Below, one piece after another: positions 35,701 to 47,275 of a stretch of 64,000 nucleotides of DNA. A model generated the notes under the pieces. That model worked only from the letters and a program-made list of their open reading frames with translations. It ran no database searches and was not told the DNA's origin. Origin of the DNA: Sambucus nigra. Taxonomy: Eukaryota > Streptophyta > Magnoliopsida > Dipsacales > Adoxaceae. The translations under genes were made by a program, and so were the position numbers. Each line of letters opens with the position of its first letter. The stretch's first letter is position 1. The DNA lies in assembly GCA_949130495.1 (NCBI GenBank), contig OX422215.1, positions 71,501,244 through 71,565,243 on the forward strand, given 5' to 3'.

Positions 35701-38132
35701 TTGAACTTCTCCACGTGGATTTAATGGGTCCAACTAGGACTGTTAGTTTAAATGGAAATTCTTATGTCATAGTCATTGTGGATGATTTTTCATGGTTTAC
35801 TTGGGTAGCTTTCATGAAAGCTAAGTCAGAAACATTTAATAATTTTTTAAAAATACTGACTCGAATAGAAAATGAGAAAGATACCCAAGTAACCCGGATT
35901 CGAAGTGATAGAGGTGGTGAGTTTAAAGAAACTGGTGTCATTGAATATTATGAAGCTAATGGTTACTCTCATCAGTTTAGTACTCCAAAAACTCCTCAAC
36001 AAAATGGGGTGGTATAACGGAAAAATAGAGTCATACAAGAAATGGCTAGAGTCCTTATTCATGCTAAAAATTTACCGTTATATTTTTGGGAAGAAGCATG
36101 TATTACTGCCGTTCACATCATTAACCGCGTATATCTTCGGAAGAATACAAAAATGACCCCTTATGCGTTTTGGTTCAACAAAAAGCCCGATGTTAAGTAT
36201 TTCCGTACTTTTGGCTCCATTTGTTATGTTTGCAATGATTGCGATAATCTTTCTAAATTTGAAGCCAAAGGTGATAAATCCATTTTTCTTGGCTATTCTC
36301 AGAATAGCAGGGCCTTAAGAGTTTTCAACTTAAGAACCAAATTCATAGTAGAGTTCATTTATGTTGTTGTAATTGACAACACTATTGAGCCTGTTAGTAA
36401 AGATCCACCCGTAGAAATTGATTTAGATACTAATATTTTAAATGATTCAGTTATGATAGAAGATGAATCTTTACCAGCAACAACTCTTACCGTGCCTAAC
36501 TGGGTTTCAAAAGATCATCCCTCTGTTGAAGTTATGGGTGATATTCGTGCGCCCGTGAGGACTAGAAATCAATTACGTGAAGTAGCTCATATGGCTGCTT
36601 TTTATCCCTTGTGGAACCAAAATCAATAGATGAGGCACTTTGTGATTCATATTGGATTGATGCGATGCAAGAGGAGCTAGCTTAATTCACGGATCATGAC
36701 ATTTGGTATTTAGTCCCAAGGCCCAAGGATATCAAAGTAATCGGTACAAAATAGATTTTCAAAAATAAGACTGATAAAACAGGGATAGTCATTCGAAATA
36801 AGGCTAGACTAGTTGCACAGGGTTATTCTCAAATAGAAGGAATAGACTATGATGAGACATTTTCCCTAGTAACTCGTCTTGAATTAGTGAGATTACTTCT
36901 AGTTGTTGCTTGTCACTTACAATTTAATCTTTTCCAAATGGACGTAAAATCTGCTTTTCTTAATGGTATTATTTCTGAAGAAGTTTACGTTGAGCAACCC
37001 AAAGGTTTTCATGATCCCAAACACCCTAATCATGTTTATAGACTTAAAAAGGCTTTATATGGTTTAAAACAGGCTGCTCGTGCTTGGTATGAATGTTTGA
37101 CTGCTTTTCTATCTTCAAATAGAGGAGGATTTGACCAAACTCTCTTTGTTAAGAAGTCTATTAAAAACGACATTTTAATCGCTCAAATTTATGTAGACGA
37201 CATTATTTTTGGGTCAACCTCTACAAATAAAGTTAAACAGTTTTTAAAAGACATGAGTAGTGAATTTAAGATGTCACTTATGGGGGAGTTACAGTATTTC
37301 TTAGGACTTCAAATAAGACAACGAAGTGGTGGCCTTTTTATATCACAATCTAAGTATGCTAAGGATTTACTTGTTAAATTTGGACTTGAAAATGCTAAAA
37401 TATCATCTACACCTATGGCTTTAAAGACCAAATTATCTAAATCTGATAGTGGCCCTGATGTAGATCCTACATTATACCGTAGCATTATTGGTAGTTTATT
37501 ATACTTAACTGCTTCTAGGCCTGATATTCAATATGCTGTCTGTATTTGTGCTCGGTTTCAATCCAGTCCAAAAGAGTTTCATCTTACTTGTGCTAAAAAT
37601 ATTTTGAAATATGTTAAAAGCACAATTGAGTTTGGACTTTGGTATACCAATGACTCATCTTGTGAGATAATTGGGTACTCGGATGTGGATTGGGGCGGTA
37701 GCACAGATGATTGTCGTTCCACTTGGTTGCTATTATTTAGGACAGAATCTAGTTGGTTGGTCTAGTAAAAAGCAGACTAGTGTAACTTTATCCACTGCTA
37801 AATCTGAATATGTTGCTGCTGGTGCATGTTGTGCTCAACTAATTTGGATTAAACAAATGCTATCTAATTATGGTATAATTCAGTCCAAGGTTCACCTCTA
37901 TTGTGATAATGAAAGTGCTATTTTAATTTCTAAAAATCCTGTCCAGCATAGTAGGACTAAGCACATTAACATAAGGCATCATTTCATTAGAGAGTTGGTT
38001 GAATCGAAAGATCTTATAATTGAACATATTCCTACCGAAAATTAACTTGCGGATCTGTTTACAAAACCGTTAGATAAACCTCGTTTTGAAAGATTGAGAC
38101 ATATGATAGGAATGGCAGTACTTGTAAACTAG
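32711..38132 (+). pseudogene. SIRE-like copia gag-pol polyprotein, broken
   Basis: The start is ATG at 32711, 58 bp after the PBS. Gag has RPPIFYGSNF, DVWDLIENG and RLTDIITQLHA blocks and a CCHC knuckle CHNCVKLGHFIAEC (33715-33756). Protease reads WYLDNGCSRHMTG (35150-35190): DNG instead of the usual D-S/T-G. GAG-pre-integrase: LWHNRLGHISYETL with CGPCQVGK. Integrase has Asp in VDLMGP and SDRGGEF; the catalytic Glu codon after TPQQNGVV is TAA (36015-36017). RT has MDVKSAFLNG, YGLKQAARAWYE and YVDDI (37193-37207). RNase H has YSDVDW, TAKSEYVAA and YCDNESAI, with a frame change near 37725. Other stops lie near 32790, 33538, 34181, 36628, 36684 and 36753. It cannot produce a full polyprotein. 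Confidence 0.9.
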
Positions 38133-38624
38133 TTTGTGTTTAATCTGCATCCTGTTTACAAGATCTCTGAGATTTTAGGGTAAAGATATCTACTAATAAC
38201 CGGTATCTCTTAAAATCATGTTTAATGTAGGAGACATTCATTCTGCAGTTTTTAAACACTTCTCTATTTTAATTTCTTCCATTGTACTATTTAGTCAAAA
38301 TGGGGGAGAGTTGAGTACATCATTCTGTTTTATTTGTAGATTATTCTTCCATGCATATTATCCCATATCATATATTTATGTGAAATTATTTGTGTTATAT
38401 TATTTTGGCAGAGCAAATGCTTTTGGCCTTGATCTCGGTAGAAAAGTATTTATGTTTTGCAGGTTTTCATCAACCATGCATCTGAGCCGTGTATCTTTTT
38501 CATTTCTAGGATGGGCGGGTAGTTAAATAATCTTTTATATATGACATTTTAGGATTTAATTTTACCTTAGTATATCATTTGATGTACTCAAGGGTTTTGT
38601 CAAAATAAGTCCAATGGGGGAGTT
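38133..38624 (+). other. Region between SIRE pol and 3' LTR, with polypurine tract
   Basis: The polypurine tract AATGGGGGAG lies at 38613-38622, just before the LTR start; a similar CAAAATGGGGGAGAG stands at 38297-38311, as a second purine tract. A 102-codon ORF (38218-38526) is hydrophobic, with no signal or env-like features that I recognise; I treat it as fortuitous. Confidence 0.7.
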
Positions 38625-39570
38625 TGAAGTCCCTATATAGAGCACTCTTAGGGTTTGTGTTCCATGCTTTAGCTATATAGGACTTCATCTAGTTGGACAT
38701 TGATTTTGACAAAATTATTTGTAGAATTAGGGTGAGTGTCCTTGCCTCTGCCAAGCTCCTACTACTGTCTACTACAACCCAACGATCAACTGAATTTTCA
38801 TTACTGTGTAAGGTTGTTTCTCACACCCTTTACGGCTTATAGGATTGATATTATCACGTAGGACACAACACTGCATTTGTCGTTTATTTTATTATTATGC
38901 GTGTCTAAAAAGTTCTTTTTCAAATCTATTAAGAAATTAATTTTTGAAGTTATAATTTTATTTTAATATATCTCAGAAATAATCTTTTTGCCAAAACTTT
39001 TAATATCTCTGTCATATTAAAAAGACTGTCACAAAATTTTATTGTGAGATTTATTAGAATGATTTTATAAAATCTTGATTTAATTTTATTTAGAATTGAA
39101 AACAATTTTTTATGTTCATATGTTTTTATATATCCGTATGCGTGAACCATATTTGTTTCTTTTTGTGTCTTATAGTTTATTGCATGCGTGTATAATATAT
39201 TATATAATATGTATGTATATTTTTTTTAGTATGTTTGTATTTTAACCGTGTCAGGTCATGACCTTACAAGTCCATGGCCAAACCCTTTTGGCCTTTGCGT
39301 GTACCCATGTTTTATATGCATGTGTATGCCTACTTTGGGTTATATATTATATATTAATATATGTTCATAACCTTAGCAGATCCTACCACATGAGTCCATA
39401 ACTATTGGTATATTGTCAAGAAAGCATATCATGTGTAATATAGTGTTATATGTTAATAAAAAAACGTAAGCGTGGCTTTTTGATGTGGCCTATCAGCCAA
39501 ATCTAAGCACTTGAGTGCTATGTCACTTTTAGCTTTTGGCGCTTATTTTATCAGTTGGCATGTGTAATTA

Positions 39571-39601
<31 letters not shown>

Positions 39602-41690
39602 TCTGTTGGCCAACTATTCATGTACAGTTTTAGCTTTAAAATCTAACGCCGTTTTAACAGCCCTCGGTTTTTTATCAAAACGGAAAAAGGTTTTGTTATC
39701 TTTTACCAACATGATGTCGCGTGACCTCATTTCCAATGGTAATTTTTTGTTTTGCGTTACAGCTGGACTCTTATCCGTTTATGTTCGCCCACGATTTTTT
39801 CAAATACCAGAACTGGTATTCGATTTATTTGGAAATGAAGTCTTTTCAGTATTCTTACAATGGTAATAATATTCTGTGTAAATATTAAGCTTTGTAGTTG
39901 GTTACAGCTGTATACCATGTGTCACGTTTTAAGGGTATTATTTGTATTTCTTGGTTGGCCACACGATCTAATTTTTATCAACAGATTAAAATGTTTTTAT
40001 GTCCATCCTTGTGACATTCCTTAACCCAATCTGACTTGTTCTCTTTTGGCTATAAATACATACCTTTGGTCTTCATTTTTTTCAAACCACAGAAAAAAAT
40101 TTGTAAGCCAAGGCTCTGCCAAAATTTATATATATAGAGAGATTATACACAAATATTTTCTAAGATAAATCTTTTGTGTGATCTTTAAAAGTCATTGCTG
40201 AGTCTCAAAATATTGTTGTGGATTCAAGCGTGGATGCTTTTCTTTCCAGAACCTCTCGTCTCGGATTTTTTTGATTTTTGATTTTGAAAAATCTGGTTGT
40301 AAGTGTTCTTATTGTTGTTCTAGTTTTACTTGCTTATTTAGATCTGATATCTGCTAGATCTAAAATATTTGTGTAGTGTGTTGCTGAAATATAGTTTATA
40401 TATATAAACACTACACACACGAACAACTACTAGTGATCTTAATTGTTTAAAACATATTGTTTTAAAATTTTCAAGAAATCTGTTACATAATAAAGAACAC
40501 CTTATTTCAGGTTCAGATACTTAAACCTAAACTTATTGTAACCTGTTTTAAGATTAAGAACAAGTTGACTTACTATTTGAAATTATTTTCAAGATTTCTA
40601 CTTTCTTTTTTCAAGACTGCATGTAGAGGAATTTGTCATATTTGAGAATATTATAAACTGTTGTAAAACTGTTCAAGTTGCTTTCTAGTATCATATTAGA
40701 TTAACACTCATTTTAATCTATATACTCTTTGAAACAGTTGCATGATATTTTCAATCTTGATTGTTGTCTGTATATAATCAGTTAATAGTTTAAGTGATTT
40801 CAGGACATTCATATTATTATTCATATCACATTAAAATCACTCAATATATACACTGTTCCACATAGGCACATATTTCTATATATATTATATTAACTTTAGT
40901 TCTTGAGAAAAATAAGAAGTTTGTTGAAACTGGGTTAATTCAAGACAGCTTGAATTAAACAGAAAGAAAGAACTGAAAAGTTGAGACTGGTATTTAGGAA
41001 AGAACTTGTTGCATTATCATTCTGTTTGTAACTAAGGATGAGTGTGTCATATAGCATAGGACACATCATTAAGCACTGCACATCTACACGTCACTATAAA
41101 AATCAATAGGCACTGAGCTGACTTGCGCCAAGAAGGTTAGAGAGAAAGCGAAGAAGTGAAGAACGCAATACACAAAAGACAAGTTGAAGCTGATATTTAG
41201 AAAAGGCAACCACTGCAGAGGCTTGGTAGGGTAATAGCTAATTTCTGTCTGGTTCAAGTTGTGTCTTGTTGTGTGATTGTAACTCGTTCTGTATTGATTG
41301 TTTTTAGTGGACTTGTTAGATTAGGTGACTCCTAGAAGGGTCTGTCGTTTTTCTCGGGGAAGGATTTTTGTGACGTAAAATAAACACCTTATGCTTTACT
41401 TTACAAATTTGCAATATCTCACCTCATACGAAAAAGTAGGGTAAATACTAGAAACACGCCTAAATAATTAAATCATGTATTATTTGTTTTGACACCTAGT
41501 TAATTCAAGATAATAAATCGGATTATTAATTAACTTGTCAATATAAAACTAGTTTTATCTAAATTTTCAATTCAAGAAAAGTTTGAATTGGTCCCCTATT
41601 GAATAACATAGATAACTCGTAAGTAATTGGAGTTTATTTCGGCAAATGGTTTACTTCCGCACACATAGTATATTGAAAGCTGCATGCTCA
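38625..41690 (+). repeat. 3' LTR of SIRE-like element (3066 bp)
   Basis: It begins TGAAGTCCC after the purine tract and ends GCATGCTCA, followed by target duplication ATTAA. It is collinear with the interrupted 5' LTR. It contains the start hairpin (38626-38686), (AT)n at about 39571-39595 and a TATA box at 40051-40058. No coding sequence. Confidence 0.95.
40051..40058 (+). promoter_or_regulatory. TATA box of SIRE LTR (3' copy)
   Basis: TATAAATA in the phrase CTTTTGGCTATAAATACATA; the 5' copy at 31001 reads TATAAACA. It is positioned about 1.43 kb into the LTR, so U3 is about 1.4 kb. Confidence 0.6.
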
Positions 41691-43091
41691 ATTAATTGGG
41701 GAACTTAAGGTATTTTCACAATCATGGTTGATAATGCCAGCTCTAATAATGGTATGGTTCATCATTTAAAAAGAAAAACAAAAAATTACAAAGGCACCGT
41801 ATTAGAGCATCAGCAATTGCACATGAGGTATTGTGCACATGTCTTAAATCTAATTGTAGGTGATGGTTTGAGAGAATTTGACGAGTCAATTGCGAAAGTG
41901 AGGAGGGCCATAAAATATGTAAAGTCTTCTCCATATAGGTTGGATAATTTCAAGAAATATGTTGAAAAGGTAAAAATATAGTCAAAAAGTCTATTATGCT
42001 TAGATGTACCAATTGGATGGAACTCCACTTATATGATGTTAGAGTCGACTTTAAAATATGAGAAACAATTTGAGAGGATGGATGAGTATGATGAACAATA
42101 TTTAAAATATTTTGGTGAGGAAGATGAAAATGATGAGGATATTAGAGGGAGAGGGGTGGGGGCATGCAAATTGGGTTTGCCAAATAGTGAGGATTGGGAT
42201 AAGGCGAGAAGTTTTGTGAAATTTCTTTCAATATTTTATCATGTAACTTTGAAATTTTTCGAAACATTATATCTCACATCAAATGCCTTTTTCCACGAGC
42301 TTATCATGATTCAAAGCAAGTTGATATCTTTAAGAAACAAGGGAGATTATTTTTTATCTACTATGGCGGCGAGCATGCAATCAAAATTTGACAAGTATTG
42401 GAATGTCGAAAAAATAAACTTTCTATTGTTTGTTACGCTTGTTCTTGATCCTAGATAAAAGTTGAAGTATGTTGAATATTTTTTTGGAGAGTTGCATGGC
42501 TTTGTTTTGGCAATAGACTTGACTAGGAAGGTAAGAGAGATTTTAATTCGACTTTTTGATTGGTATCATGAAAATAGTTCTTCCAGTACAAATTCGAGAA
42601 ATACAACTCCACCACCAAGTTTTGTCGTGCTTAATGATGATGATGATATGGATGGGCGTGCGTTTTTGTTATCTTAATATAAAAAACATTTGCAAGCGGA
42701 AGATAACTTTGGGGCTAAGTCGGAAGTTGAAAAATATTTGTTGGAAACATGTGAGATGGATAGTACAAATTTTGATATTCTTAGTTGGTGGAAATATAAT
42801 CAAAATAGATACCCAATCCTCTCTCTTGTTGCCCATGATGTATTAGCTATTCCCATGTCTACCGTTGCTTCCAAATCCTCATTTAGCTCGGGAGGTCGTA
42901 TTCATGACCCATTTCGTAGCTCATTATCAACAAATATGGCGGAAGCACTTATTTGTGGTCAAAATTGGCTACCCTCCTCAACAAAGTCAATCAATATTCG
43001 AGATTCGTTGGACGACATTCAACAACTAGAGAAACTTGATTCAGGTAACAAATTGTTATATTGTGATATTTCATCTCATTTGATTATTTAA
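41691..43091 (+). pseudogene. hAT transposase, C-terminal part (dimerisation domain)
   Basis: It resumes at the target duplication (ATTAA, then TTGGGGAAC) with TIMVDNASSNNG (catalytic-domain block) and RYCAHVLNLIV (His block near the catalytic Asp), then IGWNSTYMMLE, VTLVLDPR and the hATC dimerisation domain (SEVEKYLLETCEMD to ILSWWKYNQNRYPILS and MSTVASKSSFSSGGR, 42721-42900). Stops occur near 41980, 42457 (LDPR followed by TAA) and 42675. It forms one gene with 22933-23789; the total would be near the 650-700 residues usual for the family. Confidence 0.9.
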
Positions 43092-43359
43092 ACGCTATTA
43101 TTGATAATCTCGTTTTTAATGATTTGTAGAGTTGTTGGGAGCTACAAGTGGAGAGGCTTAATGCGTGGTGACATGGATGTGTGAGAGTTTTTGAAGAATT
43201 TGTGTTAAATTTGTAATAGTTAAATTAAATATGATACTTTAGTATGAATGTATTAATTATATGGTGGTTATAATTTACGAGTATTAGTTGTCGGTTGTTT
43301 GCTATTTTTTACAGGTATTATTATTAATTGTTTAATATGGGTAAGATTTAATTGAGGTG

Positions 43360-43570
43360 GTGTTTTTAAAAAAAACAGTGCTGTTTTTTTAAAAAAATTG
43401 TGCTTTAAAAAAAAACAGTGCTATTATTATTTTTAAAAATAGTGCTTTTTAAAAAAAAAAGTGTGCGCTTTTTAAAAAACCGTGCTATTTTTTTTACAAG
43501 TGTTGTTTTTTTAAAGGAGAAATGTTGTTTTTTAAAAAAATTACTTTTTAAATTTAAAATGTGTTGTTTT
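43360..43570. repeat. Array of GTGCTTTTTAAAAAAA-type words
   Basis: About six imperfect units of the form GTGCTNTTTTTTAAAAAAA follow each other, alternating T and A runs. They lie 3' of the hAT transposase and before the subterminal repeats. Confidence 0.7.
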
Positions 43571-43599
43571 CAATAAAAAGATATTTGATGTTTTATAAG

Positions 43600-43768
43600 A
43601 GTTGGATCGAATAGGACCTAGACCGAACACGAACCGCTTAAAAATTGAATAGGACTGAAACCGATTATTCCGGTTCGGTCTCGATCCATAATTTTTTAGA
43701 ATCGATTAATACGATACGGTTCTAAAAATACTTTAAAACCGGACCGGACCGGACCGTGTAGACCCCTG
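43600..43768. repeat. hAT right subterminal repeats and terminal inverted repeat
   Basis: Words GAACCG, CCGGTTCGG, CGGTTC and four consecutive GGACC (43739-43755) lead to GTGTAGACCCCTG at the end. Such GGACCG clusters near the termini are transposase-binding sites in hAT elements. Confidence 0.7.
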
Positions 43769-43848
43769 GTTCTCCTCCTCAATTTCAGGAGGGTCTTCAT
43801 TAATGATTACCATTTGCCAAACAAATGTCAGTGTGGTCTCCGCCCCCC
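43769..43848. other. Short unassigned sequence between hAT and LINE
   Basis: About 80 bp with no feature recognised. It starts with the putative 8-bp hAT duplication GTTCTCCT and ends with a C-run next to the LINE A tail. Confidence 0.5.
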
Positions 43849-44928
43849 TTTTTTTTAACGATGAAAAGGCCACAGGCCAGCAACAAAAAAACATAAACGA
43901 CTAAGCATCACCTCCTCTCAAGGACTTTACAAAAATATGATCAACAAGGACATTACTAATAGACTCATCGAAACATGAACAAAATGGGTTGGCAAGTCTG
44001 TCCGCAACGCTATTCTCTGTCACAACCCGCCTAGAATAATAACGGGTGGCCAGCCCTATACTATATTAAATCAGGAGTTTCAGATGGTCCAGTCTCAACA
44101 TCAAATGCCGGTACTATACAAAATAGGACTAACTACCCGAAATCATATGAGCGGGGTATGAAAATTAAAATAGAGTGTGCAACAACCAACCAACTAACAC
44201 TACTAAAAAAAAGAAAGATGCATGAAAGAACTAGGATAAATGAAATGCTAGAAATAAAATGAACTAAATAAATACAACCGAATGTACTACACAAAAATAG
44301 ACCCGAATAAGCTGTCGGGCCACAGCCAATACAATAACTGAAATGAAATAGATATAAACATGTATATAAATATCCCTTGGGTACAAACCCGATATACAAC
44401 ATGAATCCTACCTAGAATTTTAAAGAAGAAGGAAGCGGCTACATGAAACATCCCGCAACAGTCCGCACCTGTCGTGGCTCCCAAGACTCTGGATAGAAAG
44501 TCATCCGGCATCCATGCGGTAGGATACCTGTGGTAATAAATATATATACAAGGAGGAGAGAAAAGTAAACGGGTCAGAGCCCCGAATGTGAAAAATATTT
44601 AGCAAGTGTGTTAACCGTGCATAATAAATACCGGTGTACATTATTTCATAATTAAAGTGAGACCGCTCTCTCGTGAAACCTCAACTCACCTCTCATCTAA
44701 AGGCGCGCACCTATTCGCGTCCTCAAGTTTTAGTTAAATTACCCCATTGCTAGTAGGACAACCTAACTTATCATAGGCCTAGCCTATACCCACGAGGGCT
44801 ACTTTCCCGTCACAATCTAAGGATCCACCCTTTCTAATCCTACTAGATTAGAATTACAACAATTATGCCATAAGGCTTAAAGGATTTCGATTCATAATAA
44901 TAATGAATTATAAGTCTTAATACGTTAC

Positions 44929-45001
<73 letters not shown>

Positions 45002-45054
45002 CTAAAATGTAAGAATTTATTTTCTTAATATCATGCACATGGAATATTGGCAAA

Positions 45055-45315
45055 ACCTCTCTCTAATCTCAAACTTGTACTACGTTTCATGCGTGGGGAG
45101 TCTCGCAAAGCGAAATCCAAACAAGGAACCGCCCCGTTACACTACTCCTGACAAGGTCAAGACCAGAGATCCGAGATGCCACAAATAGAATTACTTCTCT
45201 CAACTCTCGACATAGCACTGCGTTTCGTGCGTGAGGCGTCTCGCAAAGCGAAATCCAAACAAGGAACCCCCTCGTTACACTACTCCTGGGCAATGTCGAT
45301 CCTAGAGATCCATAA
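45055..45315. repeat. 138-bp direct duplication inside solo LTR
   Basis: GTCTCGCAAAGCGAAATCCA and flanking sequence occur twice, offset by 138 bp (CGTTTC at 45083 and 45221), with roughly 85% identity by eye. Both copies share the phrase CGTTACACTACTCCTG. Confidence 0.85.
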
Positions 45316-47137
45316 TTCTTAACATACTATATAGTACTACCATTACTGCTAAACTAACTATCAAAGAAAGAAAGAAAGAAAGAAAAGAAAACAAAAGAAA
45401 ACAAAAGAAATAAAATAAAAGAATCTCCAATAATATCCTTGGGATGATGTAACCGAATAATACCTTATGTGCGATACATCAACCCCCATCAATCTAGTAC
45501 ACCATAATCATCTAAGATGTACTTTACCAAAACTCTATATCCTTTCCTATATAGGATATATAAATACATATATATAGGTATTTTATGCTCACCATATATA
45601 TACATATACCAATCATCCATATACCCATGACCAAGTGCACATACCATATATGATGTACAATGGCCATGCAAATATAATACCCGGCTATATATAGCGCCGA
45701 TAAAACTGCATCAATGCTATCATCTTCCCAGAGTCCGGCTCACGTAACAACTGGGGACCACCTGGTGGGGATCAACGACACCCACCTCGTGGTAACACAC
45801 ACACACGACGTCCCGGGAAGCGGTCATAGCTCCAACCTGGCAATGAGACGAAACATACCCACCACGTCTCATCCCAAAAATATATATCTATATCATATAA
45901 TAATACAAGGGACGACTATGACCTGGGGAATATCCACACCCTGCTCTATATGCCAGGATGCTCACCCTCTGCGCGGAAACTTCCCAATGATAGCATGAGC
46001 GGGGTATGCTTAACCACATAAGTATATATATCGCTCATATACGCAATATACATACATCCATATGATCCCATCATATGATCCAATATAATAAACCATAGTA
46101 TACGGTTTAAATATCCATACCATGTATGTTCACAACATAAAATATATCTATATATACACATTCATACATAGATATATGTACATAAATTCACACGTCTCTA
46201 TATCAATATATATACAAACTAATTCCCGTTCATATGTATAAGATATATAAACCCGGCTATAAGTATACATAATCCTCAATATACAAGCCGTCACCACAAT
46301 TTCCATTAAATGTACCTCGATACGTGAATACAATCCCTCACTTGAAACATATTCAATCATTTTTCCTATGATGAATAGTCTCCCAAAACCATATGTATAT
46401 ATCTATACATATATATATTCAACATTAGGGTTATCATCCAAGAGTATGTGTAGGAATCCATCACTACACGTTTCATCCATAACCAAAAGTACAATATTTA
46501 CCTTTGTACTATTTAACCATAGGCACACACATGACTTAATAATCTAAAACCTCAATTTATTCCAACCTCATTTCAAGTATTGGAATCTCACAGGTCATAT
46601 CCCCATAATACGTGTAAACTAATCCTACTAGAATTTATGCTACCGCTTATTCTAGTCGATAGTACGATCCCAAAGCGTTCTCAATGTCACCTATGGCTCG
46701 AGTCGAAATCAGAAACCCTCACTCCTATAGAGTTATCAATTTCCCTTAGACTAAACTCCTCTAAGGATATAAGACCCCTCACTCTTTAAAGAGTATGCGA
46801 CCACTCTCTTTCAAATGGCCCCAATATGTAACTTAACAATATCTTATCCTTATAAGGATTTGACATAAATGTCGGCCTAGAAATTCCACCACATACATGG
46901 ATATTTCTTATCCAATGATTCCAAGAAGTTCCCACTATCAGATACTAAGTGAGGGACCCCCTATGAGTCACCAAAAGATATCTCTTACTTTATAAGAGAG
47001 AACCCCAAATCAACAAACCCAACCAAAAAGGGCTAGAAGTCATCTTAGGAAACCCATAAAACAGCCCATTAAGGAAGCCCCTAAGAATAAACTCCAAAAG
47101 AAAAGGGGGAGAAGAAATCCAAGTTTTGGTCTAAAAA

Positions 47138-47275
47138 CAGGGGACCGGTCGACCGGACCCTGACCCTCGGTCGACCGCGGGTCCAAATTTTGCCTACGAA
47201 GAAATGCAGTAGGCTTTTCCTTAAGGCGCGGTCGACCGGTCCCCAGACCGCGGTCGACCGGCTATACCAGTTAAG
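47138..47275. repeat. GGTCGACCG palindrome cluster in solo LTR
   Basis: GGACCGGTCGACCGGACC, CTCGGTCGACCGCGG, GCGGTCGACCGGTCC and GCGGTCGACCGGCTA occur as two pairs about 70 bp apart. It is the fourth example of this cluster style in the window. Confidence 0.85.

Larger units (their letters stand above)
23790..41690 (+). mobile_element. Ty1/copia element, SIRE-like, with long LTRs (nested insertion inside)
   Basis: Two LTRs (start TGAAGTCCC, end GCTCA) flank a PBS, a gag-pol region and a purine tract. The 5-bp target duplication ATTAA is perfect (23785-23789 and 41691-41695), and joining the flanks restores hAT reading order. Without the nested copia element the 5' LTR is 3051 bp and the 3' LTR 3066 bp. 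By eye the LTRs differ by about 4-5% over the first 130 bp, so the insertion is not recent. Gag style and the iMet PBS fit the SIRE lineage. No convincing env-like ORF is seen between pol and the 3' LTR. Confidence 0.9.
22320..43768 (+). mobile_element. Autonomous-type hAT transposon, split by a SIRE element
   Basis: The transposase gene is divided into 22933-23789 and 41691-43091 by the SIRE element. The right terminus is visible: GTGTAGACCCCTG ends at 43768, inward CAGGGGTCTACACGG, preceded by GGACC/CCGGT subterminal repeats typical of hAT ends. The 8 bp outside are GTTCTCCT. I could not find the matching left terminus; the start given is only the first plausible 5' leader sequence. Confidence 0.7.

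Noticed and set aside
38218..38526. 102-codon ORF between SIRE pol and 3' LTR as an env-like gene
   Set aside because: No signal peptide, coiled coil or other env-like pattern; too short, and it overlaps a purine tract and 3' non-coding sequence.
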